DNA of 64,000 nt from an uncultured Acidobacteriia bacterium (lineage in GTDB: Bacteria; Acidobacteriota; Terriglobia; Bryobacterales; Bryobacteraceae). Below are positions 33,437 to 42,854 of the stretch, piece by piece. The notes under the pieces are model-generated. The model worked only from the letters and a program-made list of their open reading frames with translations. It was not told where the DNA came from and did not search any database. Both the position numbers and the translations under genes were made by a program. Position 1 is the stretch's first letter. Every line of letters begins with the position of its first letter. The stretch spans positions 1 through 64,000 of the forward strand of contig CAIKMJ010000078.1 in assembly GCA_903828455.1 (NCBI GenBank), given 5' to 3'.

Positions 33437-34381
33437 GTGCGAAGGCCTGTCCGGCTTATTTCCGTGTGTGCGTTGCTGTGGTGTGGGTTGTTGTTGTGCT
33501 GCGCGAGCAGCAACGGCGCAGACACGGCAGCGGGCACGATTACGTGCGGTGCGCCGTTTCTGCTGGACGGACTGAGTGTGCCGAATACGGCAACGGTGTT
33601 CGCCGGCAGTCAGATTGAAGTTGCGTCGGGCTTCTGCACGATTCGCATGCCGGGGAGCGGCACGGAGCCGAATGAAATCCGGGTGTGGGATAAATCCGGC
33701 GTGACGATGACCAAACGCGGGTTCGAACTGACGCACGGGGATGCGCGCACGACGGGTCTGGTGCCGTTCCGGATTCCGCACACATCGTCCGAGGTGCAGT
33801 TCGCCGAAGCGCAGCCCGGGGCGGTGCAGTCCGGCAAGCAGACGACGATCAACACGCAGTTTCTGGACGACCTGTGGACGGTGAACGTGGTGACCGGTTC
33901 GGCGCAGCTGAACGGCGACGTGAAAGATGCGGCGGGCGATGAGCCGTACGTGCGGTTCGACGCAGGCACCATGATTTCCTTTTCGCCGGATACGTACAGG
34001 CCGGGCGGCGTCTACATGCGGGTGAAGGGCTGCCTGACCAAGGAAGGCGACCGTTGGTTCCTTGAAGACGAGCACCTGAAGCGGAAGATTGAACTGCTGG
34101 AGGACAAGGTTCGCAAGGAGGGGCAGCGCGTGGGCGTTGCCGCGTCGCTGGAGCGGCTGCCGGCGGGCGCGGTTAACCTTGCGGCGCGGGTTCACGTGCT
34201 GGCGGAGCAGAAGTACGACGGCAAGTGCCAGCCGTTTGTGCCGCTGCTGACGCTGGGCGGAGTCGGGGTGGGCGTGAGCGCAATTCCTCCGGCCGTGATT
34301 GGCGGTGTAGGGCTTGCGGTGCCCGGAGTACTTACAACTACGGGACCCGGAGCGGCACCAATTCCCGCCAGCGTTCCGTAG
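33437..34381 (+). CDS. Exported protein of unknown function, polysaccharide locus
   Basis: A 314-residue protein with a signal peptide (RLISVCALLWCGLLLCCASSN); cysteines near the cleavage site make a lipoprotein possible. A beta-rich middle (about 30-190) contains a FecR-like stretch (WDKSGVTMTKRGFELTHG). A charged helix (HLKRKIELLEDKVRKEGQR) and a glycine/valine-rich C-terminal segment (LTLGGVGVGVSAIPPAVIGG) follow. The GTG at 33437 is chosen because a consensus promoter occupies the upstream in-frame sequence, including the TTG at 33401. It precedes the wza-like gene and may be part of the export apparatus. Confidence 0.65.
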   Translation: MRRPVRLISVCALLWCGLLLCCASSNGADTAAGTITCGAPFLLDGLSVPNTATVFAGSQIEVASGFCTIRMPGSGTEPNEIRVWDKSGVTMTKRGFELTHGDARTTGLVPFRIPHTSSEVQFAEAQPGAVQSGKQTTINTQFLDDLWTVNVVTGSAQLNGDVKDAAGDEPYVRFDAGTMISFSPDTYRPGGVYMRVKGCLTKEGDRWFLEDEHLKRKIELLEDKVRKEGQRVGVAASLERLPAGAVNLAARVHVLAEQKYDGKCQPFVPLLTLGGVGVGVSAIPPAVIGGVGLAVPGVLTTTGPGAAPIPASVP

Positions 34382-34587
34382 TGAATTGTAGAGTTAGGTT
34401 CTAGTACTGCCCGCCGTGTTTCCTGCCGGAGCTAACCGTTAAATTCTTCTAAGTAATTGAAAGAAAAGTATAAGGTCAGTAACTGACCGGTACTAAGTCC
34501 ACCCCTTCGGTAGTAGTAATAGACCCGTATCCATAGCGGAAGATAATAGTCCCATGCAATAACTTGAGTTGTAAGTAGATTTACATC
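34382..34587. other. AT-richer control region before the wza-like gene
   Basis: A 206-bp gap, noticeably AT-richer than its surroundings, with a perfect palindrome at 34474-34488. It is the likely promoter region of the polysaccharide operon. Confidence 0.5.
34474..34488. promoter_or_regulatory. 15-bp palindrome, possible operator of the polysaccharide operon
   Basis: GGTCAGT-A-ACTGACC is a perfect 7-bp inverted repeat around one base, 100 bp before the wza-like start codon. The size fits a dimeric repressor or activator site. No adjacent regulator gene is seen. Confidence 0.5.
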
Positions 34588-35559
34588 ATGTGTAACAGCG
34601 GGTATTACCGCGAGTGCCGCCGTGCGCTCTATTTATTCCGGATCTGTCTGGTCGCCGGGATGATATGGGCCAGCTGCGGAACTGCGCTGCCGCAGGCGGC
34701 GACGGGGACGTTTCCGCTGCCGATGGTGCCGCTGGGGCCGAACGACTTAGTGGCGGTGGCGGTGTACGGAGTGCCCGAGCTTTCGCGAACGCTGCGCATC
34801 GGGCGCGACGGCAAGCTGCAAATGCCCATGGTGGAGCAGCCGATTGCGGCGGCAGGCAAGCTGCCATCGGGGCTTGAGGCGGACATCGCGGCGGCGCTGC
34901 GGGCCAATGACTTAGTGGTCAGTCCGCTGGTGACCGTTACGGTGACCGAGTATGTGAGCCGGCAGGTCACGATCGCCGGCGCGGTGCATAACCCGACGAC
35001 GATCCAGGCGATCACGAGCATCCGGCTGCTGGAAGCGATTGCGCGGGCCGGCGGGCTGACGGAAGACGCGGGCGCCGAGGTTCTGGTGCAGAGCCGGGCG
35101 GAGAGCGGCGCGGAGTCGTCGCGGCGAATATCCGTTAAAGAGCTGATGGGGCATCCGGACGATGAGTCGAATCCGCAGCTTTATCCGGGCGATGAGATCC
35201 GGGTGCCGCGCGCGCCGCGCGTGTTCGTGATGGGAAATGTGCGCAAGCAGGGTGCGATTCCGCTGGTGGACAGTTCGGCCACGAGTGTGATGAAAGCGGT
35301 AGCGCTGGCCGAAGGGCTGGCACCGTACTCGAACAGCGAGGCGTGGATTCTGCGGCCGAAGGCAGGGTCGTCGGAAAAGGAGCAGATTCCGGTCCCGCTG
35401 GCGAACATTATGAGCCGGAAGAGCCCGGACATGGAACTGAAGCCCGAAGACATATTTTATGTGCCGGACAACAAGACGAAGCGGCTTTCGGCGGACATTC
35501 TGAATCGGATGGCTTCATTTGGCTCGTCGACGGCCTCGGGAGTTCTGATCTGGAAGTGA
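34588..35559 (+). CDS. Polysaccharide export outer-membrane protein (Wza-like, SLBB domain)
   Basis: A 323-residue exported protein. After a hydrophobic N-terminus (LYLFRICLVAGMIWASC) comes the polysaccharide export domain (VPLGPNDLVAVAVYGVPELS, then IGRDGKLQMPMV). Two SLBB-type segments follow (VTIAGAVHNPTTIQAI and VFVMGNVRKQGAIPLVD). Wza-like proteins form the outer-membrane channel for capsule or exopolysaccharide. It is 10 bp before the wzc-like gene. Confidence 0.92.
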   Translation: MCNSGYYRECRRALYLFRICLVAGMIWASCGTALPQAATGTFPLPMVPLGPNDLVAVAVYGVPELSRTLRIGRDGKLQMPMVEQPIAAAGKLPSGLEADIAAALRANDLVVSPLVTVTVTEYVSRQVTIAGAVHNPTTIQAITSIRLLEAIARAGGLTEDAGAEVLVQSRAESGAESSRRISVKELMGHPDDESNPQLYPGDEIRVPRAPRVFVMGNVRKQGAIPLVDSSATSVMKAVALAEGLAPYSNSEAWILRPKAGSSEKEQIPVPLANIMSRKSPDMELKPEDIFYVPDNKTKRLSADILNRMASFGSSTASGVLIWK

Positions 35560-35569
35560 GAGGATTCGC

Positions 35570-37762
35570 ATGAACCCAGATATCCAGACACCGACAGCGG
35601 AAGCGATTCGCGTGCCTGCCGCGTCGCCGGCCGTGATTTCGGTCCCGCCGGCGGTGGTGGCGGAAACGCCGGTGGCGTATTTCCTGCAGGCGATCCGGGA
35701 CCGCGCGTGGCTGATCTTTACCGTGGTGGCGCTGACAATGGCGGCAACGTACGGTGTTTCGCGGCTGATCACGCCGTCGTACGAATCGGTGGCGACGGTG
35801 GATATCGATTTGCGGATGCCGGCCGGGATTGTGGGGGCGGACTCGCGGCAGCTTTCCTCGCTCGACGGCGATCAGTTCATGGCGACGCAGATGAAGCTGA
35901 TCCAGTCCGATTCGGTGTTGCGCGCGGTGGCGGAGAAGTACAAGCTGCCGGAGATTGAGAAGCAGGATCCGGCGACGGCCGAGCTTCCCGCGTCGACGAT
36001 CAAAAATGCGCCGGTGCTGCTGAAGAAGCTGCGGGTGAGCCGGCCGCCGAATACGTTTCTGATCGAGATCAGTTATCGCTCGCCGAGCCGCGAGCTTTCG
36101 AGCAAGGTGGCGAATGAGATTGCTGCTTCGTATATCAAACATACGTACGATCTGCGGTTCCAGTCGACCGAAGGGCTCTCTGCGTTCATGCAGAAGCAGC
36201 TGGAAGAGCTGCGGGCGAAGATGGAGCGTTCGAGCGACAAGCTGGCGGCGTTCGAGCGCGACCTCAGCGTAGCCGATCCGGAACAGAAGACGGCGATCCT
36301 TTCATCGCGGCTGATTCAGCTGAACAACGAGTATGCGGCGGCGGAGGCGGACCGGCTGCGGAAAGAGGCGGCGTTCCATTCGATGCAAAACGGGTCGATG
36401 GAAGCGGCGCAGGCTTCGACGCAGGGCGAGTCGCTGAAGCAGCTGACGGAGCGGCTGAGCGAGGCGAAGGAGAAGTTCGCCGCGGTACGCAGCCAGTTCG
36501 GCAAGAATTTTCCGGAGTATCGCAAGGCGGCGCAGGCGGTGGATGAGCTGCAGGCGCAGCTGGAGCAGGCGCGAGACAGCGTGTCGAAGCGGGTGGAGAT
36601 TGAGTTCCACCAGGCGGTGAATCGCGAGACGATGCTGGCTTCGACGGTGGCGGGGCTGAAGCACGAGTTCGACGGACTGAACGCGCGCACCTTCCAGTAC
36701 CAGACGCTGAAGCGCGATGCGGAGGCGGACAAGAAGCTGTACGACGAGATCGATCAGAAGATTCGCGAGGCGGGGATCAATGCGGGCTTCCAGAACAGCT
36801 CGATCCGGCTGGCGGATCCGGCGCGGCCCGCGATTCAACCGGTGTCGCCGGATATGCGGCTGAATCTGCTGCTGGCGTTTTGTTTTTCGCTGTGCGGGGC
36901 GGTGGTGCTGGCGGTGGCGGCGGACCGGCGGGATTCGACGGTGAAGGATCCGGAGGTCGTCTACAACGCGTTTTACACGAATGTGGTGGGGAGCCTGCCG
37001 CTGGTGCGGCAGAAGGGCGGAGTTTCGCCGGTGGTTTTTGCGGAGGCGAATTCGAAAGAGCCGCAGTCGCTGGAACGGGCGATGTTCGACGAGGCGGTGC
37101 TGGCGCTGCGCAGCGGACTGCTGCTGGCGCCGCAGAACAGCAATCTGCGCTGTCTGGCGGTGACGAGCGCGCTGCCGGGGGACGGCAAGACGCTGTCGGC
37201 GTGTCACCTTGCGGCGGCGAACGCGCGCAAGGGGCGGCGAACGCTGCTGATCGACTTCGATCTGCGACGTCCGATGGTGTACAAGTGCCTCGGGATTGAC
37301 GCCGCCGACAAGTCGGACACGGTGCTGAAGGGCAAGGGGCAGTGGGGCAATCTGCGGCTGCGCTGCGATGCGGGGCGCATCGCGAATCTGGATGTGCTGT
37401 CGGTGGTGACTAAGAAGTCTGCGTCGGCGCCGAACGGGCCGTCGATCGATCTGGAGAGTCACGAAATATCGCGGATCGTGGCCGAGGCGAGGCATGAGTA
37501 CGATCTGGTGATTGTGGATTCGCCGCCGCTGGTGGGTTTTGCGACGCCGCTGGAGATTGCGGCGTGTGCGGACGCCGTGCTGCTGGTGGCGGTGGCGGGC
37601 GAGACGAATTCGCGGATGCTGGGGCAGTGCATTACGTCGCTGCGCCAGGTGGGCGCGAATAATCTGAGTCTGGTGCTGAATAAAGTTACCGCGTCGAACA
37701 GCCACGGAGGCTACTACGGCAACTATCTGAAGCATTACCAGCGATACCGCAAGAGCGCCTGA
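35570..37762 (+). CDS. Polysaccharide copolymerase with tyrosine kinase domain (Wzc/GumC-like)
   Basis: A 730-residue inner-membrane protein. The Wzz domain is flanked by membrane helices (AWLIFTVVALTMAATYGV near 45-62 and LNLLLAFCFSLCGAVVLAV near 430-450), with a long coiled coil between them. The cytoplasmic BY-kinase domain has Walker A ALPGDGKTLSA, Walker A' LLIDFDLRRP and a Walker B-like DLVIVDSPPL. The C-terminus has a tyrosine cluster (GGYYGNYLKHYQRYRKSA) expected to be autophosphorylated. It controls chain length and export with the Wza-like protein. Confidence 0.92.
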   Translation: MNPDIQTPTAEAIRVPAASPAVISVPPAVVAETPVAYFLQAIRDRAWLIFTVVALTMAATYGVSRLITPSYESVATVDIDLRMPAGIVGADSRQLSSLDGDQFMATQMKLIQSDSVLRAVAEKYKLPEIEKQDPATAELPASTIKNAPVLLKKLRVSRPPNTFLIEISYRSPSRELSSKVANEIAASYIKHTYDLRFQSTEGLSAFMQKQLEELRAKMERSSDKLAAFERDLSVADPEQKTAILSSRLIQLNNEYAAAEADRLRKEAAFHSMQNGSMEAAQASTQGESLKQLTERLSEAKEKFAAVRSQFGKNFPEYRKAAQAVDELQAQLEQARDSVSKRVEIEFHQAVNRETMLASTVAGLKHEFDGLNARTFQYQTLKRDAEADKKLYDEIDQKIREAGINAGFQNSSIRLADPARPAIQPVSPDMRLNLLLAFCFSLCGAVVLAVAADRRDSTVKDPEVVYNAFYTNVVGSLPLVRQKGGVSPVVFAEANSKEPQSLERAMFDEAVLALRSGLLLAPQNSNLRCLAVTSALPGDGKTLSACHLAAANARKGRRTLLIDFDLRRPMVYKCLGIDAADKSDTVLKGKGQWGNLRLRCDAGRIANLDVLSVVTKKSASAPNGPSIDLESHEISRIVAEARHEYDLVIVDSPPLVGFATPLEIAACADAVLLVAVAGETNSRMLGQCITSLRQVGANNLSLVLNKVTASNSHGGYYGNYLKHYQRYRKSA

Positions 37763-37763
37763 G

Positions 37764-39044
37764 ATGCCGCCACGCCGTTTTTTCAGCAACTCGGCCTGGT
37801 CGGTGGCGGGGAGTGCGATCTACGCGGTCTGCCAGTGGGCGATGGTGGCGATTCTCGCGAAGGCGGGGAGCACGGCGGTGGTGGGCCAGTTCGCCATGGG
37901 ACTGGCGGTGGCCGCGCCGGTGTTCCTGTTCGCGAACCTGCAGATACGCGCGCTCCAGACGACCGATATTGCGGAAGAGCATTCGTTCGGCGAGTATCTG
38001 GGGCTGCGGCTGCTGACGAGCGGCGCGGCGCTGCTGATTGTGACGGGCTTCGTATTTGTGGCGGGCTACGATGCGGCGCTGCGGCGGGTGATTGTGGCGG
38101 TGGCGCTGGCCAAGGCGTTCGAAGCGGTGAGCGATGTTTTTCACGGCGACCTGCAGCGGCGGGAGCGGATGGATTCGGTGGCGCGCTACGTGATCGGGAA
38201 GGGCGTGCTGTCGGTGGCGGCGATCGGGCTGGCATTCCGGCTCACGGGAAGCGTGGAGATTGCGGTGATGGCGATGGCGGCGGTGTTCGCCGGTGTCCTT
38301 CTGCTCGGCGAAGCGCGGTTTGCGCTTGCTCCGGCCAGGCCGGTATGGAACCGGGCGGCGTTCGGGCGACTGTGCGTCACCGCGCTGCCGCTGGGCTTCG
38401 TGATGATGATGATTTCGGTGACGGCCAACATGCCGCGCTATTTTGTGGAGGGCTCGCTGGGCGCAAAGTCGCTGGGGATTTTCGCCGCGCTGAGCTACCT
38501 CGGCATAGCGGCCACAACGGTGGTGAACGCGGTGGGGCTGGCGGCGACGCCGCGGCTGGCACGGCTGTTTCTGGCCGAAGACCGCGCGGCGTTTCCGCGC
38601 GTGCTGCTGCGCTCCTGTCTGCTGTCGACTGTGCCGGGGATCGCCGGCGTGATTCTGCTGGCGGCGGGCGGCGGACCGTTGCTGCGCGTGCTCTACGGGC
38701 CGGCGTACGCGGCGCGGGTGGACGTGGCGATCTGGGTGATGGCGGCGGCGTCGATTACCTGCGCGGCGTGCGTGCTGGGTTACGGGTTGACCGCGGCGCG
38801 CTGTTTCCGGCAACAGGTGCCGCTGTTCATTGGCGTGGCCGGAGTGGCGGCGATGGCGTCGGCGACTCTGATCCCGCGCTATGGGCTGGCGGGCGCGGCG
38901 GCCGGGCAGATCGTCACGGCGCTGGCGCAACTGGCCGGCAGCGCAATCATTTTGCTTTTTGCCGTGCGTCGCAGCGCGTCCGCACAGGTCTACGGAGCAG
39001 CATCCGGAAACACTGAGCAGACCGCCGCGGGACTCGCCGCATGA
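37764..39044 (+). CDS. Polysaccharide flippase (Wzx-like, MOP/MATE superfamily)
   Basis: A 426-residue protein with about twelve membrane helices, starting MPPRRFFSNSAWSVAGSAIY. It matches the layout of lipid-linked oligosaccharide flippases: FFSN near the N-terminus, PRLARLFLAEDRAAFPRVLLR mid-protein at the second half start. It begins 1 bp after the wzc-like stop and overlaps the next gene by 4 bp. Confidence 0.88.
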   Translation: MPPRRFFSNSAWSVAGSAIYAVCQWAMVAILAKAGSTAVVGQFAMGLAVAAPVFLFANLQIRALQTTDIAEEHSFGEYLGLRLLTSGAALLIVTGFVFVAGYDAALRRVIVAVALAKAFEAVSDVFHGDLQRRERMDSVARYVIGKGVLSVAAIGLAFRLTGSVEIAVMAMAAVFAGVLLLGEARFALAPARPVWNRAAFGRLCVTALPLGFVMMMISVTANMPRYFVEGSLGAKSLGIFAALSYLGIAATTVVNAVGLAATPRLARLFLAEDRAAFPRVLLRSCLLSTVPGIAGVILLAAGGGPLLRVLYGPAYAARVDVAIWVMAAASITCAACVLGYGLTAARCFRQQVPLFIGVAGVAAMASATLIPRYGLAGAAAGQIVTALAQLAGSAIILLFAVRRSASAQVYGAASGNTEQTAAGLAA

Positions 39045-40303
39045 GCGCCGGGCCCATCCGGTTGCCTGGGTCCATGCGGGTGCCTGGGCCCATACGGGTG
39101 CTTCACGTTGTGCGCGTGATGAAGCGCGCCGGAGTGGAGACGTGGCTGATGCATCTGTTGCGGCACTTCGACCGCGGCGAGATTGCCATCGACATTTTGG
39201 TTTATTCGGACGAAGCGGGCGATTACGACGACGAGGTCCGCGCACTGGGCGCGCGCATTTTTCGCTGCCCGCATCCGCGGCGGCCTTGGCGTTATGCGAG
39301 CCATTTCCTGCGGGTACTGCGGACGGAGGGGCCGTGGGATGTGGTGCACAGCCACAACTATTTTTTCAGCGGCGTCGATATGCGGCTGGCGGCGTACGCG
39401 GGGGTGCCGCAGCGCATTGCGCACATGCATCCGGTGCGCGACATCGAAGACGGCCGGTTGCTTCGGGGGCTGTACCGGCGATGGATGAGCCGGTGGATCG
39501 TGCGCTACAGCGACAGAATTGTGGCGCCGTCGCAGGCGAGCCTCGAGGCGTTTGCGCAGTACGCCGATCTGAGCGGCAAAGCGCAGGCGGTGGTGCGGAA
39601 CTGCGTGGATGCAGTCGCTATGTCGGCCGCGGTGGATCGCATGCGGGTGCGGCGTGAGCTGGGTTTGCCGGCCGACCGGCCGGTGATTGCGTACGTCGCG
39701 CGCTTTGTTCCGCACAAGAATCACGTTCTGATGGCGGAGCTGGCGGATGCGCTGGAGCGGATGGGCGTTCGGGCTCACTTCGTGGCAGCGGGAACCGACG
39801 GGCCGGCGCGCGCGGCGTTTGAGCAGCGCGTCGCGGGGCGCGGCGACTTTTCCGTTTTCCTCAACCACGCCGATATTCAACCGCTGCTGCGCGCCTCGGA
39901 CCTGTTCTTCTTTCCTTCGACCGAGGAAGGCTTCGGCGTGGTGGCGATTGAAGCCGCCGCGGCGGGGCTGCCAGTGGTGGCGACGAATCTGCCGGGGATC
40001 CGCGAGGCTTGCTGTGCCGGGCAGCGCGCGTTCCTGTTCGAGCCGAACGACACCCGGGCGGCGGCGCAAAATGTTGCGCGGCTCTTATCCGATGCGGAGC
40101 TTTATCGCGTGCTGCGCGACGAAGGGGTGCGGTGGGCGAAGGAGTTTTCGGTTGAGGCGGTGGCGAAGCAACTGCGGGCGATCTATGCGGGCGCGTGGAC
40201 GGAGGGTGGCGCGCGGATGGAGGGTGGAGCGCGGGCGGAGGGTGCGGCGCGCGGTACTTCATCGGTGGGTCCGGTTTCGAACGCGGTGCGGGGGCAGGCA
40301 TGA
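39041..40303 (+). CDS. Glycosyltransferase family 4, repeat-bearing ends
   Basis: A 420-residue GT-B enzyme. The first Rossmann domain starts at VLHVVRVMKRAGVETWL. The second contains the retaining-GT motif E-x7-E in STEEGFGVVAIEAAAAGLP. The enzyme core matches EpsF-like transferases. The N-terminus before the core is three six-residue repeats (GPIRLP, GSMRVP, GPIRVL). The C-terminus has three more of type EGGARM/EGGARA. Both come from 18-bp DNA repeats. ATGs at 39041 and 39074 are both in frame; the first overlaps the upstream stop (ATGA) and is preferred. Confidence 0.88.
   Translation: MSAGPIRLPGSMRVPGPIRVLHVVRVMKRAGVETWLMHLLRHFDRGEIAIDILVYSDEAGDYDDEVRALGARIFRCPHPRRPWRYASHFLRVLRTEGPWDVVHSHNYFFSGVDMRLAAYAGVPQRIAHMHPVRDIEDGRLLRGLYRRWMSRWIVRYSDRIVAPSQASLEAFAQYADLSGKAQAVVRNCVDAVAMSAAVDRMRVRRELGLPADRPVIAYVARFVPHKNHVLMAELADALERMGVRAHFVAAGTDGPARAAFEQRVAGRGDFSVFLNHADIQPLLRASDLFFFPSTEEGFGVVAIEAAAAGLPVVATNLPGIREACCAGQRAFLFEPNDTRAAAQNVARLLSDAELYRVLRDEGVRWAKEFSVEAVAKQLRAIYAGAWTEGGARMEGGARAEGAARGTSSVGPVSNAVRGQA
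39050..39103 (+). repeat. 18-bp tandem repeat, three units, 5' end of a glycosyltransferase gene
   Basis: Units start at 39050, 39068 and 39086 (type GGGCCCATACGGGTGCTT) and encode three related six-residue blocks before the conserved core. Confidence 0.88.
40193..40246 (+). repeat. 18-bp tandem repeat, three units, 3' end of the same glycosyltransferase gene
   Basis: Units start at 40193, 40211 and 40229 (type GCGCGGATGGAGGGTGGA) and encode (W/R)xEGGA-like blocks after the conserved core. Confidence 0.88.
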
Positions 40304-41622
40304 CGGCTTCGATGGCCATCGACAGCCGGGTGCGTTCGCAGACACTGCTGAGCGCGGCGCCGTTCCTGCTGTGGTTCGTGGTGAGTGCGTTCCTGCCGGA
40401 CACGCTTGTGCCGAAGCCGGTGTTTTTCGGTGTGCCGATGCGCGCGTCCGACCTGATGGTCCCGTTCGCCGGGCTGGTGTCGTTTGCCGGATGGTTTTTG
40501 GCCGGTCAGGTATCGCCGCGGCGGTCGCACTGGCACCGCGGTCTGCCGCTCTGGTTCACGCTGATTGTCGGGTACGCGGCGATTTCAACGGCGTGGGCGG
40601 GACTGGATCAGTACAACAGCCGCGCGATGCTGTACAGCCTTTTGCTGGCGGCGACGGCATTCTTACTCCCGTTTTCGGTGATCGCTTCGCTTTCGCCGGA
40701 GCTGGTTCGATCGGTAACGCGCTGGGTCGCGCTGGGGCTCGCCGTGGTGGGACTGGTCTATTGCGCGGTTTCATTTTTCGGCCTGAGCGTGCGCAGTGAG
40801 CTGGGCCATTTTTACACCGGCGGATTCGGTCTGGAGCGGGTGAAGGGACCGATGTTTGAGTCGAGCACGGGACATATCATTCTGCTGCCGGCGGCGGCGT
40901 TCCTGCTGCAGGACTGGTTCGACAGGCCGAGGCATGCTCTGACGAACGCGATCGGACTGGTGGCGCTTTCGATCACGCTGATCGGACTCGGCTCGCGCTT
41001 CGCTCTGATTGTGGTCGGGCTGTTTCTGGTGCTGATCACGGTGACGAGCCGCGGGGCGCGCAGCTTCCTGCTTACCGGAGTTGCGCTGGCGGGCCTTGCG
41101 GTGAGCGCGGGCGTGGTGTTTCATTACGCGACGGGAGAACGGCTGCAGTCCTTTTCGGATCCGCAGCGCAGCGAAACTTACGAGACGTCGCTGCGGGCGG
41201 TGCAGGAACGTGAAGTGGCGCTGAATATTTCCGGGTCCGGTTACGGCTCGGTCTGGCCCTGGTACATGCGCGAATGGGAGATGGGCGAGCGTATTTCGCG
41301 CGGCGACATGCTGGTTGCGACCGATTACGGGAGAATGCTCTACCAGCCGCATTCGGTGCTGCTGCTGCTCGGCGTGGAGCTGGGAATGGTGGGGCTTTTG
41401 TTTTTCCTGATGCTGTGGGTCACGCTTGGCCGCATGGTGCTTCGCGCCGTGATCGGCCGGCAGAACGCCTTCGCTGCGATCGGAGTGGCTTGCGCGGCGC
41501 TGGGCATGTTCGCCGATCTGATCCTTTTCAAAGGCCCGAGAGTATCGGCGCTCTGGTGGTTCTTCTTCCTTTCCGCACTGGCCATGGCGGCAACCGAGCC
41601 GACGGAGGCGCGGCAGCGATGA
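40300..41622 (+). CDS. O-antigen polymerase/ligase-like membrane protein (Wzy-like)
   Basis: A 440-residue protein with about eleven hydrophobic segments. The O-antigen ligase/polymerase region shows SSTGHIILLPAAAFLL, GLGSRFALIVVGLF and the loop PHSVLLLLGVELGMVG. In the Wzx/Wzy pathway it would polymerise repeat units in the periplasm. The ATG at 40300 overlaps the preceding stop by 4 bp, which fixes the start; open sequence further upstream is inside the glycosyltransferase gene. Confidence 0.85.
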   Translation: MTASMAIDSRVRSQTLLSAAPFLLWFVVSAFLPDTLVPKPVFFGVPMRASDLMVPFAGLVSFAGWFLAGQVSPRRSHWHRGLPLWFTLIVGYAAISTAWAGLDQYNSRAMLYSLLLAATAFLLPFSVIASLSPELVRSVTRWVALGLAVVGLVYCAVSFFGLSVRSELGHFYTGGFGLERVKGPMFESSTGHIILLPAAAFLLQDWFDRPRHALTNAIGLVALSITLIGLGSRFALIVVGLFLVLITVTSRGARSFLLTGVALAGLAVSAGVVFHYATGERLQSFSDPQRSETYETSLRAVQEREVALNISGSGYGSVWPWYMREWEMGERISRGDMLVATDYGRMLYQPHSVLLLLGVELGMVGLLFFLMLWVTLGRMVLRAVIGRQNAFAAIGVACAALGMFADLILFKGPRVSALWWFFFLSALAMAATEPTEARQR

Positions 41623-42854
41623 CGATCTGCGTCGTAGTGGAGCACCGGTTCGAACGCACGCCCGATGGCGCCGTGTGGACGGGCAGCAGCCACAGCTATG
41701 CGGATTCGCAGCGCTACCTCGAAGTATTCGGACACGTGCGCGTTCTGGCGAGGGTGCGCGATGTCGCGGCGGCTGCGCCGGGAGCCGCGCGGGCCGATGG
41801 TGACGGCGTTAGTTTCGCGCCGCTCCCTTACTACGTGGGGTTCGGAGGGTTCTGCCTGCGCGCGCGGGCCGTGCGTCGCGCCGCGCTGCGGGCTGTGGGC
41901 GAGGCGGATGCGGTGCTGCTGAAGGCTCCGTCGCCACTCACCTGTTTGATTGAGCCGGCGTTGCACCGGATGGGCCGTCCGTTTGCGCTGCAGGTGATTG
42001 GCGATCCCTGGGGGACTTACGCGAAGGGCGCGACGCGGCATCCGCTGCGGCCGGTTCTTCGCTCCGTGCTCACGCGGCTGACGGCGGCGCAGGCGCGTCA
42101 TGCGGCGGCGGTGAGCTATGTGACGCGCGAGTCGCTGCAGGCGCGCTATCCGGCTGCGGAGCTGGCATTCCGCACGGGTGTTTCGGATGTCCAGCTTGCG
42201 GACGATGCCTTTGTGGCCGAGCCGCGGGCCGTTCGCGATGAGGCGTCGCCGCTGCGTCTGATTGCGGTGTGTGCGCTGGAGCAGCCGTACAAGGGCATCG
42301 ACGTTCTGTTGCGCGCGCTGGCGGTTTGCGCGGCGGGCGGTCTGGATTTCCGGCTGTCGATTGTGGGCGACGGGCGGCTGCGGGCGGAGCTGGCCGAGCT
42401 GGCGGCGCAGCTGGGCATCGGCGAACGGGTGGAGTTTCGCGGGGCGTTGCCGGCGGGGCCGAGGAGTGTGGAAGCGCTGGATGGGGCGGATCTTTTCGTG
42501 ATGCCGTCGCGCAGCGAAGGGCTGCCGCGGGCGATGGTGGAGGCGATGGCGCGCGCGCTGCCGTGCATCGGGTCGGCGACGGGCGGCATTCCGGAGTTGC
42601 TCGATGCGGAGGATTTGGTGGCGCCGGGGGACGCGCGGGAGCTGGCGGCGCGGATCGCGGAAGTGGCGTTGTCGCCGGAGCGATTGCGGCGGATGTCGGA
42701 GCGTTCGCTGGGGCGCGCGGGTGAGTTCCGGGACGATGCTCTGCGCGGACGCCGGCGGGAGTTTCTGGTGCGGCTGCAGGAGATTACCGCGCTCTGGTGC
42801 GCGGGGCGCGCGAGGGCCGCCGGGCGGTTCGCGGCCACGGAGGTTTGCTCATGA
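41619..42854 (+). CDS. Glycosyltransferase family 4
   Basis: A 411-residue GT-B enzyme starting MTICVVVEHRFERTPDGAVW. The donor-binding domain shows LRLIAVCALEQPYKGIDVLL, the loop GRLRAELAEL and the E-x7-E motif in SRSEGLPRAMVEAMARALP followed by SATGGIPELL. The start overlaps the polymerase stop by 4 bp (ATGA). Sugar donor and acceptor cannot be told from sequence. Confidence 0.88.
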   Translation: MTICVVVEHRFERTPDGAVWTGSSHSYADSQRYLEVFGHVRVLARVRDVAAAAPGAARADGDGVSFAPLPYYVGFGGFCLRARAVRRAALRAVGEADAVLLKAPSPLTCLIEPALHRMGRPFALQVIGDPWGTYAKGATRHPLRPVLRSVLTRLTAAQARHAAAVSYVTRESLQARYPAAELAFRTGVSDVQLADDAFVAEPRAVRDEASPLRLIAVCALEQPYKGIDVLLRALAVCAAGGLDFRLSIVGDGRLRAELAELAAQLGIGERVEFRGALPAGPRSVEALDGADLFVMPSRSEGLPRAMVEAMARALPCIGSATGGIPELLDAEDLVAPGDARELAARIAEVALSPERLRRMSERSLGRAGEFRDDALRGRRREFLVRLQEITALWCAGRARAAGRFAATEVCS

